A DNA stretch of 64,000 nt from Bacteroidetes bacterium UBA7662 (GTDB taxonomy: Bacteria; Bacteroidota; Bacteroidia; UBA7662): the NCBI GenBank assembly GCA_002483345.1, contig DLHS01000007.1, positions 62,001 through 126,000 of the forward strand, read 5' to 3'. Of this stretch, positions 15,667-23,097 are shown piece after piece. The translations under genes and the position numbers were made by a program. A model generated the notes under the pieces. The model searched no databases. It was not told where the DNA came from and was given only the letters and a program-made list of their open reading frames with translations. Within the stretch, counting starts at the first letter, position 1, and each line of letters starts with the position of its first letter.

Positions 15667-17592
15667 ATGGAAAACGACCGCTACCGCCTTGCATACGATC
15701 AGAGCATCCGTGAACCGGAAATTTTCTGGCGAGAACAAGCCCAAAAGCTGAACTGGGATCTTTTCCCCGACACCATACTGACGCAAGCAGATGTTCATCA
15801 CAGCAGCTGGTTTCCCGACGGGTTGCTGAACATGAGCAGCCTTTGCCTCGATCACCACATCGATCAGGGAAGGGGAGGGCTGACGGCACTCATCTACGAT
15901 TCACCGGTTACTCAAACGGTTAAAAAATACAGTTTCCGGGAGCTGCGCGACGAAACTGCCCGTTATGCGGGTTTGTTCCGAGATTTGGGTGTAGAGCCAG
16001 GCGACCGGGTTGTGATTTATATGCCCATGATACCGGAGGCGGTTTTTGCCATGCTCGCCTGCGCCAGGTTGGGGGCCATACATTCGGTGGTTTTTGGTGG
16101 TTTTGCCCCCCATGAACTCGCTGTTCGCATCGATGATGCTACCCCGAAACTGGTTATCACAGCCTCTTACGGCATAGAAGTAGATAAACTTTTGCCCTAT
16201 AAACCCTTGGTTGACCAGGCATTGGAGGAGGCAAACTTTCAGCCGGAGCATGTACTGGTCTGGCAGCGTGCCGGCCATGTTGCAGATCTTCACGCACCCC
16301 GCGACCTCGATCTGGCCAAGGCGCTGACCGATGTGGTTCCTGCAGGAGCCGTACCGGTTCCGGCCACCCATCCCCTGTACATATTATATACCAGCGGTAC
16401 CACCGGCAAACCCAAAGGCATCGTACGCGATACCGGCGGTTACGCGGTAGCGTTGCGTTTCAGCATGGAAGCCATCTACAACAGCCATCCCGGCGACGTA
16501 TTCTGGGCTGCTTCGGATGTGGGCTGGGTAGTGGGTCACAGCTATATTGTGTATGGCCCGCTGTTGCTGGGATGCACCACTGTTTTGTACGAAGGCAAAC
16601 CCGTTAAAACCCCTGATGCCGGTGCTTTCTGGCGACTCATCGCCGAGCATAAAGTCAATACCCTGTTTACGGCTCCTACAGCCATCCGCGCCATCCGCAA
16701 AGAAGACCACGATGGTTTACTCCTCGACAAATACGATATCAGCAGCCTCCGTGCGCTTTATCTGGCCGGCGAACGTTGCGATCCGCCTACCTGGCAATGG
16801 GCACATGAACAGCTCAATCTGCCGGTCATCGATCACTGGTGGCAAACCGAAAGTGGCTGGCCGATGGTAGCCAATCCCATGGGATTAACACCCCTGCCTG
16901 TAAAACCGGGTTCCGCCTCCGTTCCGGTGCCCGGCTATTTTATTCAGATACTGAGCGAAGACGGACACCCCCTTATTCCGGGACAGGAGGGGCTGGTTGC
17001 CATAAAACTACCCCTGCCACCTGGTTGCCTGCCTACCCTGTGGCAGGACGATGCCCGTTTTATATCCTCCTATCTGAAAGCCTATCCCGGTTATTATCTC
17101 ACCGGCGATGGCGGTTATGTAGATGAAGAAAACTACGTCTATATCATGGGCAGAGTGGATGATGTCATCAATGTAGCCGGTCACCGGCTTTCTACCGGAG
17201 AGATGGAAGAACTGGTGGGCGGCCACGCCGCTGTGGCGGAATGTGCCGTCATCGGCATAGCGGATGAATTACGGGGACAGCTTCCGGTAGGTCTGGTTGT
17301 ATTGAAAGACGGATTTACCGCTTCCGGCTCCACGGTTGAAGCAGAGCTGGTAAAGCTGATCCGGGAAAAAATAGGCGCGGTAGCTGTCTTCAAAACCGTG
17401 CTGGTGGTCAAACGGCTGCCTAAAACCCGTTCCGGTAAAATACTCCGGAAGACCATGCGCCTCATAGCCGACGGTGTGCATTATGCCGTGCCGTCTACCA
17501 TCGACGACCCGATGGTGCTCACCGAAATCCACGATGCCTTCCGCGACCGAAACCTCGGGCAGGCCTTCCTGCCGCAGCATATCACCGGATGA
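15667..17592 (+). CDS. prpE: Propionyl-CoA/acetyl-CoA synthetase, AMP-forming (PrpE/ACSS3 type)
   Basis: The 641-residue enzyme activates a short-chain acid to its CoA thioester with ATP, by way of an acyl-adenylate. Motifs include the P-loop YTSGTTGKPKG, the following IVRDTGGYAVAL, ASDVGWVVGHSYIVYGPLL, and HWWQTESGWPM. The arginine-aspartate variant after the P-loop and the HWWQTESGWPM form are those of PrpE/ACSS3 rather than classical Acs, so propionate may be the preferred substrate, with acetate also used. The catalytic and acetylatable lysine is K591 (TRSGKILRK). It starts two bases after the regulator and its end overlaps the next start (ATGA). Together with the symporters and kinase it makes an uptake-and-activation module. 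Confidence 0.9.
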   Translation: MENDRYRLAYDQSIREPEIFWREQAQKLNWDLFPDTILTQADVHHSSWFPDGLLNMSSLCLDHHIDQGRGGLTALIYDSPVTQTVKKYSFRELRDETARYAGLFRDLGVEPGDRVVIYMPMIPEAVFAMLACARLGAIHSVVFGGFAPHELAVRIDDATPKLVITASYGIEVDKLLPYKPLVDQALEEANFQPEHVLVWQRAGHVADLHAPRDLDLAKALTDVVPAGAVPVPATHPLYILYTSGTTGKPKGIVRDTGGYAVALRFSMEAIYNSHPGDVFWAASDVGWVVGHSYIVYGPLLLGCTTVLYEGKPVKTPDAGAFWRLIAEHKVNTLFTAPTAIRAIRKEDHDGLLLDKYDISSLRALYLAGERCDPPTWQWAHEQLNLPVIDHWWQTESGWPMVANPMGLTPLPVKPGSASVPVPGYFIQILSEDGHPLIPGQEGLVAIKLPLPPGCLPTLWQDDARFISSYLKAYPGYYLTGDGGYVDEENYVYIMGRVDDVINVAGHRLSTGEMEELVGGHAAVAECAVIGIADELRGQLPVGLVVLKDGFTASGSTVEAELVKLIREKIGAVAVFKTVLVVKRLPKTRSGKILRKTMRLIADGVHYAVPSTIDDPMVLTEIHDAFRDRNLGQAFLPQHITG

Positions 17593-19529
17593 ACGACCGT
17601 AATCCCATAGCTACCAGAATTGCAGGATTTCTGGAGAAATTCCCCCCCTTTCCGCTGTTGGGAGAGGAACGACTCCGGCAACTCGCCGACCGTACCCGGG
17701 TGCATTACCACCAGGCAGGTGAACTCCTATTCAAACAGGGAGATACACCGGGAGATGGCTTTTTTGTAGTCGCCAGTGGCAGTGTGAAACTCATCGCTAC
17801 CAAAGACAGCCGCGATGAGTTGATAGATGTATGCGACGAAGGGGATGTATTCGGTGTCAGACCCAAGTTTGTCGGCGACCACTACATTGCCCGGGCTGAA
17901 TTTTCGGAAGAAACCATCCTGTACGAACTCAGCTGGAAGCTTTTCAGCAGCTGGCTCGATGAAATACCCGGTCTGGCCCTCTTTTTTGCGGCAGGTTTTG
18001 CCAGCGGTATGCCCGTGGTACGCGAGCAGCTTGTACACGGTCAGGCGGCCCGCCAGGCTATGGAAGGCCGCGAAGGTGAACATCCCCTGGGTGAGCTGCA
18101 CAGTCCGCCCGTAAAACCCGGGCTGCTCCATTGTGGTGCTGAAACCAGTGTTGCACTTGGGGCAGGTATGATGCGCGACCATAACTCGCCCTATCTGCTG
18201 ATCTGTGATGCCCAAAACCGACCCATCGGCATCGTGACAGATACCGATCTGCGCAACCGGGTTGTGACCGGGGAAGTTGGCGTAGATGAGCCCGTCACGG
18301 CCCTGATGAGCGCCCCGGTGCATTGTGTATCGCCGGATCAAACCGTAGCCGCCCTGCTCATCCGGATGCTGCGTTATAAAATACACCACCTGGTACTCAC
18401 CGAAAGTGGCCGCCCCGACAGCGCTGCCATTGGCATGATTACCGACCACGACCTGCTGCTGAGCCAGGGGCAAAGCCCCGCTGCCCTTGTTTCTGCCATG
18501 CGGCAGGCTACCAACGCTGCCCAACTCGGCCGTATCCGGAGTCAGGCCGACCGTTTGTTTGAAGAATGGCTGATGAGAGATGTAAGACCGGGGGATGTGG
18601 CTGCTGTAACCACTGCCCTCAATGATGCGCTCATCGAACGCCTGATTGCGCTGGCCATAAACGATATGCGGCAAGGTGGCTGGGGGCATCCGCCCGTGGC
18701 CTATGCCTGGCTCAGCCTGGGCAGCGAAGGCCGGGAAGAGCAGATTGTACGTACCGATCAGGACAATGCACTTGTTTACGCACAGCCGCTGGCCGGACAG
18801 GAGGCTGCCACCAAAAAGTACTTCCTTGAGCTGGCGCGCCGGGTAAATGAAGGCCTGGCTGCCGCTGGTTTTGAGGATTGTCCTGCCGATATGATGGCCC
18901 GCAACCCGGACTGGTGCCTCAGTCTGTCGGAATGGATGGATCAGTTCGGCCGCTGGATACACACCCCCGACCCCCGCTCGGTGATGCTTACCACCATCTT
19001 TTTCGACTACCGGGTAGCCAGTGGTGAAAATAAACTTGCCGACAGGCTCACGGAGTATATTTTCGGGGAGATACAGAAGGACCAGCTTTTTATGTCCTAT
19101 CTGGCCCGGAATGCCCTTCAAAACCCACCTCCTCTGGGTTTTTTCAGGAATTTTCTGGTAGAAAAAGCCGGAGCGCACCACGACACCTTCGACATCAAGG
19201 CACGAGCCATGATGCCCCTCGCCGATGCGGCCCGTATACTGACCTTGTACCACCGTCTTCCCGGGGTAAACAATACCCCACAGCGTTTTTTACGGATTGC
19301 TCAAAAAGAAAGTGCCCATCGGCTGCTTTTTGAAGAAGCTGCCCGTGCCTATGATCTGCTCATGCGTTACCGGGCCCGGCAGGCTTTCGGCAAAGGCGAC
19401 AGCGGCCGATACATCGATCCGCGCCAACTCAGCAAAATAGACCGGCAGCTGTTACGCTCGGCTTTTCAGCCCATCAGCGAACTGCAGGAACTGCTGGCCG
19501 TCCGGTTTCAAACCAGCCAGCTCCGATGA
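17589..19529 (+). CDS. cNMP-binding/CBS/DUF294 nucleotidyltransferase-like signalling protein
   Basis: A 646-residue soluble protein with four parts: a cyclic-nucleotide-binding-like domain (about residues 20-130), a CBS pair (about 160-285, with HNSPYLLICDAQNRPIGIVT and MITDHDLLLS), a DUF294 nucleotidyltransferase-like domain (about 310-450, with LGSEGREEQIVRTDQDNALV), and a DUF294 C-terminal helical domain (about 480-620). This layout resembles GlnD-type regulators and is a recurrent neighbour of acetate symporters and their sensor kinases in other phyla. It may modify or sense a partner in response to adenine nucleotides, since CBS domains often bind AMP or ATP, but no target is known. It overlaps both neighbours by four bases. 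Confidence 0.9.
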   Translation: MNDRNPIATRIAGFLEKFPPFPLLGEERLRQLADRTRVHYHQAGELLFKQGDTPGDGFFVVASGSVKLIATKDSRDELIDVCDEGDVFGVRPKFVGDHYIARAEFSEETILYELSWKLFSSWLDEIPGLALFFAAGFASGMPVVREQLVHGQAARQAMEGREGEHPLGELHSPPVKPGLLHCGAETSVALGAGMMRDHNSPYLLICDAQNRPIGIVTDTDLRNRVVTGEVGVDEPVTALMSAPVHCVSPDQTVAALLIRMLRYKIHHLVLTESGRPDSAAIGMITDHDLLLSQGQSPAALVSAMRQATNAAQLGRIRSQADRLFEEWLMRDVRPGDVAAVTTALNDALIERLIALAINDMRQGGWGHPPVAYAWLSLGSEGREEQIVRTDQDNALVYAQPLAGQEAATKKYFLELARRVNEGLAAAGFEDCPADMMARNPDWCLSLSEWMDQFGRWIHTPDPRSVMLTTIFFDYRVASGENKLADRLTEYIFGEIQKDQLFMSYLARNALQNPPPLGFFRNFLVEKAGAHHDTFDIKARAMMPLADAARILTLYHRLPGVNNTPQRFLRIAQKESAHRLLFEEAARAYDLLMRYRARQAFGKGDSGRYIDPRQLSKIDRQLLRSAFQPISELQELLAVRFQTSQLR

Positions 19530-20134
19530 TCTGGTGGAAGACCCATACACCCCTCCTCAGGGCTTTCGAAAAAGCCCGACCCGGCCGATGGCGAACTCCT
19601 CATAAAATAAGGGATGCCTACTGGGTCATCGACCTTGAATTCGACCAGCTCGATGCCCGCAAAGGGCGTATCCTCTCCGCGGCAGCCTTCCGCATTGAGG
19701 GGGGCGTGATATTGCTGGAGAAAAGTTTTCATGCCCATGTCAACCAGAGCGATTTCAACCAGCATGCCATCCCCATCCACGGCCTGCGTATCATAGATCT
19801 GGAAGAAGGCATATCGGAAGGAGCCATGCTGGAGGCACTGCTTGAAGGAGGTATGGGTGCCTGGTGGTGCGGTCATCAACCCTCCCTCGACAAGGCGCTG
19901 CTTGAAGCTGCCATGCTGCGTTACTGGGGCGAAAAAGTGCGCCTGCCATTCCTCGACACCCTTGATCTGGTCTTGCGAAAAGATGGCCTGCAGCACTCGC
20001 CAGAATCAGTCAAAGCCGGGGAATATGCCCTGGAAGCCCTCTGTAAACGGTATGGTGTGCCTCATTTTGACCCACATACCAGCGCAGGCGATGCCTTTGC
20101 GACGGCGGGTTTGTTGTTGCGGGTGCTGGAGTGA
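19526..20134 (+). CDS. DEDDh 3'-5' exonuclease (DnaQ-like)
   Basis: The 202-residue protein has an exonuclease fold of the DNA polymerase III epsilon type. The first acidic pair is Asp36/Glu38 (VIDLEFD), a middle Asp is in WCGHQPSLDKALLE, and the last motif is HTSAGDAFATAGLLLRVL, giving the DEDDh set. It is the last gene of the sensor/acyl-CoA synthetase operon and overlaps the DUF294 gene by four bases. The same pairing of a CBS/DUF294 protein with a DnaQ-like exonuclease recurs beside acetate transport genes in Proteobacteria, so the link is conserved, but its purpose is not known to me. Roles in RNA turnover or in degrading a nucleotide signal are both possible. Confidence 0.88.
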   Translation: MIWWKTHTPLLRAFEKARPGRWRTPHKIRDAYWVIDLEFDQLDARKGRILSAAAFRIEGGVILLEKSFHAHVNQSDFNQHAIPIHGLRIIDLEEGISEGAMLEALLEGGMGAWWCGHQPSLDKALLEAAMLRYWGEKVRLPFLDTLDLVLRKDGLQHSPESVKAGEYALEALCKRYGVPHFDPHTSAGDAFATAGLLLRVLE

Positions 20135-20144
20135 GGCCTTGATG

Positions 20145-20164
20145 CAGACATTGAGATTTCGAGA
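20145..20164 (+). repeat. Half-copy of the palindromic element terminus
   Basis: CAGACATTGAGATTTCGAGA, ten bases after the exonuclease stop codon, matches the arm ends of the elements at 12154, 35617 and 58743. No inverted partner is found nearby, so it is a solo or decayed arm. Confidence 0.6.
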
Positions 20165-20260
20165 TACAAGATTCCGGGAGGGTTACATTTTTTGTTCCGG
20201 TCCTGCGTAAATCTTAAAAAAGCATCCCCATCCGTGTTCCATGACGGGAATCCCCCATGG

Positions 20261-20650
20261 TTACATCCAGCGCGCGTCGTGATCTCTCACATCGGTGACC
20301 CGGTGGATGGCGAGTTTCCTGATCAGTGCTACGGGGAGGGGTTGACTGAAGGGAAGCTGCAGGGTGTCTTTCCCGGTCTTATAATCCTTTAGTTCTTCGG
20401 TAAACAGCCCCAGCGTGCGGCGGGTAGGCATGAAGTTGAGGTGGGTTTTATGTGCGGTATAGGCAAACAGGATGCGTTTTTCTTCCAGGACAGGAGCACC
20501 CCATTTGAGCGATTCCTGTGCCTCTGGCACGATTTCCATCAGCAGCGCCCGCAGCTCCAGCAGCTTTTCCAATGCTACGGGCGTGAGGGTCTCGAGATAT
20601 TCCGGAACGGTTTTGGGTTTTGGAAGGTGTTCAGTCGGGCTCTTTTCCAT
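20261..20650 (-). CDS. DUF1801 family protein
   Basis: The 129-residue protein has the DUF1801/YdhG-like fold signature: ELRALLMEIVPEAQESLKWGAPVLEEKRILFAYT, then HLNFMP and a C-terminal LPVALIRKLAIHRV. Family members are small cytoplasmic proteins without a proven activity; the fold is related to proteins such as YdeI/OmpD-associated. I place the start at the ATG at 20650, where the family similarity begins. An upstream in-frame ATG at 20692 would add 14 unconvincing residues. It is convergent with the exonuclease and lies just downstream of the CLCA-like operon on the same strand, with about 225 bases between. Confidence 0.8.
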   Translation of the reverse strand: MEKSPTEHLPKPKTVPEYLETLTPVALEKLLELRALLMEIVPEAQESLKWGAPVLEEKRILFAYTAHKTHLNFMPTRRTLGLFTEELKDYKTGKDTLQLPFSQPLPVALIRKLAIHRVTDVRDHDARWM

Positions 20651-20875
20651 CGAATTTACTTTGGCTAAGCCTGTAGGTGATTGTTTTTGCATAAACTTTT
20701 GACTGGTTGGACAGGTTTTGGGGAAAGATGTTTGGCGACTAGTCAGACCACTGCCAGTCATAGTCTGAAAATCAACAAACAGATTTGATAAAGCTTATCA
20801 TGGCTTTTTTCAGGTCATCGTCTGGTTTCACCGGTGACGGAATCAAATCGCCGGGCAAGAACCTAAAATAAAATT

Positions 20876-21151
20876 TCAGGTGGAAATCGCATCCCGATCG
20901 GACCACTTCTTCAGGAGGTAACCCAGGAGATGCAGCATTCCCCACAGGAAAAACACCAGCGCAGGAATCGTGGCCAGTAGCTGCAGCAACGGCGAGACGG
21001 TTTGCGACCAGACAAAAAGCGCCGTGGTACCACTTACCAGCAAGCCGGTCACGGTAGCGGTAATGCAAACGGGACAGGTGCCGAATTTGGCCGGCAGAAC
21101 AGCCCCCGGCGCAACATGCGCCGGGGGAGAGGTATCGCAATTGCAACTCAT
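20876..21151 (-). CDS. Small membrane protein, third gene of the CLCA-like operon
   Basis: From the ATG at 21151 the gene encodes 91 residues. A Cys-containing N-terminus (MSCNCDTSPPAHVAPG, then FGTCPVC) precedes two predicted membrane helices (ITATVTGLLVSGTTALFVW and LLQLLATIPALVFFLWGMLHLL) and a charged C-terminus. Its ATG overlaps the stop of the PKD gene (ATGA), so translation is coupled and the start is well fixed. The paired cysteines recall a small zinc- or disulfide-bearing motif. I do not recognise a family. Its tight linkage suggests that it forms a complex with the membrane region of the PKD protein. Confidence 0.75.
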   Translation of the reverse strand: MSCNCDTSPPAHVAPGAVLPAKFGTCPVCITATVTGLLVSGTTALFVWSQTVSPLLQLLATIPALVFFLWGMLHLLGYLLKKWSDRDAIST

Positions 21152-23085
21152 CGTGCCGACCGTTGAGTACAATAATCAAGAAAAGGCCAACTGAAGGTAT
21201 CCGGGGCACCCGGGTTGCAGCCAAAGGCGTTTATCCGGTTCAGGATGATTTGCTGTGCAACCACATAACCCAGGCCAAATGGAATGAGCGATGTGCAGAA
21301 ATTGGCAAGCGCGAGAAGACCCAGGCCGATCAGTGCCCAGGATAAGACCCAGAACAGGATCCGCAGCATTTCACAACGGGTTGGCCGGCAGCATGGGTCG
21401 AGCAACCACCACAACCAGAAAATGGTCAGCAGACTAGTAACCACGATCAGGGCAATGATCAGGCCCTGTTGAAGCGTTGGGTCTGATGTACAGGCAATGA
21501 TGGGCATCAGCATCAGCAGGGCCAACAGCAGGAAAGTGGTTGCATAAGTCAGAAACTGACAGAGTGCTCCGAGACAACAGGAAAGGATGCCGACAGAAGC
21601 TTGCTGAACCCGGTTGCCGCAGTTTCCGGGACGAACCATGGTTACCGTAGCCCTGAACCCGCTGAAGTCAGGGTAGCGATGGGTAACGGTTGGCACACTG
21701 GTTTCTTCAGTCGTGCCATCTCCGAAATCCCAGGAGAAGGCTTCAGCACAGTCGAGATCGGTACCGGTAGCCGTCAGGGTTGCGGTGGTATTGGCAGGGC
21801 AACGAACCAGACAACCAGCCTCAAGACCGGTAAGCTCAGGACAGCAAGACTGCTCACATACCGGTAAAGTCACTGTTTCAGCCAGGTCGGTACACCCGGC
21901 TTTTTTGACAATCACCGTTACGGTTTTATTTGTATTCGACAGTTGCACGGCGAAGTCGGCGGAATTGCTTTCTACCGGCGGATTTTCATCTTCACGCCAG
22001 ACATAGCTTAAGCCGGAACCACCTGGATCAGTCACCCGGATGATATAACGCCCGGGGTCAAAACAACTTACCTGCCGTTGGCCGGGGTTGTTGGTGACAG
22101 CTTCAAAGGTTCCGCTGTTGGCAACCACCCGGAAGCGGTTTCCGGTACTGTCGATTACTTCAAAAGCAACGTCTGTCGCGCAATTGGCCGTACACGGGGG
22201 GATGTCCACCAGCACCGGATTGGAAGACGGACAACCTGCCGGCAGGAAGCTGTTGACTACTGCGCTGTAGTTCCCTTCGGCATAATTGTGGGTAATTACC
22301 ATCGGGCCGGAGGTGTTGGAATCAAAGGCGATGTTCTCATCCGCCCCATCTCCGAAAGCTATTTCATAAACCGAAGTCCCCGGCGGTACATTGCTTACAG
22401 CCACCCGGAAGGTTGCCGTCCGCGTACCGTCAGGAAGACAGCCTGATACCGAGACCAGTTCCAGCCGGACCGTCGGGCAGTTGCCATCACAGGGCGGGAC
22501 GTCCACGGTTACCGTATTGGAGGAGGGACAGTTTTCCGGGAAATTACTGGTTACAACAACTGTAAACCGGCCACCCGAAGCATAGTTGTGTGTGATTTCC
22601 ACCGGATTCTGCCCGCCGTTGTATACCAGGGCATCGTCCTCTCCGTCACCATAAGCTATTTCATAAAAGGAAGGACTGACCGGATTGTTCCAGCCTACGA
22701 TGAAGGTCACGGCACGGGTCCCGTTCACACAATCCCGCGCGATTTCCTTTACCGACAGGTCGATGTCCGGACAACGTACACCAGAAGGGATACATTGGAG
22801 CAGAATATTCCGGTTTCCTACGCAGTTGGGATCCTGGGTACAGTGTACATGAACTTTAACATCACGGTTGCAGGCAACGCGGAGCTGCTGCAGATTGCCC
22901 GTAATGTCGTTCCCGGAGAAAATAACCTCCCATGTTCCGCTGGCATCCACCGGAACGGATACCGGATTGGTCATTTGGGGCGAAACGATGGAGGCGGTCA
23001 CGGAACTGCAGTCGGCGCTGCCGCGTAGCGTAATGGTTCCGGCGGTCTCGTCAAAAACCAGCGAGCTGTAGATAATGTTGCACAT
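21148..23085 (-). CDS. Cys-rich PKD-repeat protein with four C-terminal membrane helices
   Basis: The 645-residue protein has no signal peptide. An N-terminal beta-domain (about 1-105) is followed by two tandem, clearly homologous PKD-like repeats (about 108-205 and 208-305, each with YEIAYGDG or YEIAFGDG, ITHNYA and a final C-P-S-S-N). A Cys-containing Ig-like segment then leads to a canonical PKD domain (FSWDFGDGTTEE). The last 130 residues hold about four membrane helices (first FLTYATTFLLLALLMLMPIIA) with Cys-rich loops (DPCCRPTRC). PKD domains normally mediate extracellular protein or glycan contact, so the lack of an N-terminal signal is odd; the first C-terminal helix may act as the anchor. 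It lies 12 bases after the CLCA-like gene. No function can be assigned beyond a membrane-attached adhesion or scaffold role. Confidence 0.75.
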   Translation of the reverse strand: MCNIIYSSLVFDETAGTITLRGSADCSSVTASIVSPQMTNPVSVPVDASGTWEVIFSGNDITGNLQQLRVACNRDVKVHVHCTQDPNCVGNRNILLQCIPSGVRCPDIDLSVKEIARDCVNGTRAVTFIVGWNNPVSPSFYEIAYGDGEDDALVYNGGQNPVEITHNYASGGRFTVVVTSNFPENCPSSNTVTVDVPPCDGNCPTVRLELVSVSGCLPDGTRTATFRVAVSNVPPGTSVYEIAFGDGADENIAFDSNTSGPMVITHNYAEGNYSAVVNSFLPAGCPSSNPVLVDIPPCTANCATDVAFEVIDSTGNRFRVVANSGTFEAVTNNPGQRQVSCFDPGRYIIRVTDPGGSGLSYVWREDENPPVESNSADFAVQLSNTNKTVTVIVKKAGCTDLAETVTLPVCEQSCCPELTGLEAGCLVRCPANTTATLTATGTDLDCAEAFSWDFGDGTTEETSVPTVTHRYPDFSGFRATVTMVRPGNCGNRVQQASVGILSCCLGALCQFLTYATTFLLLALLMLMPIIACTSDPTLQQGLIIALIVVTSLLTIFWLWWLLDPCCRPTRCEMLRILFWVLSWALIGLGLLALANFCTSLIPFGLGYVVAQQIILNRINAFGCNPGAPDTFSWPFLDYCTQRSAR

Positions 23086-23097
23086 AAAAGGTCAGGT

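Noticed and set aside
17727..19253. 508-codon open frame antisense to the cNMP/CBS/nucleotidyltransferase gene
   Set aside because: It is a by-product of codon bias in the real gene: the translation shows no domain or family pattern, while the plus-strand protein has four clear domains and coupled neighbours.
20772..21224. 150-codon frame overlapping the small membrane protein gene of the CLCA-like operon
   Set aside because: The alternative frame at 20876-21151 has two clean membrane helices and an ATGA overlap with the PKD gene, so it is the real one.
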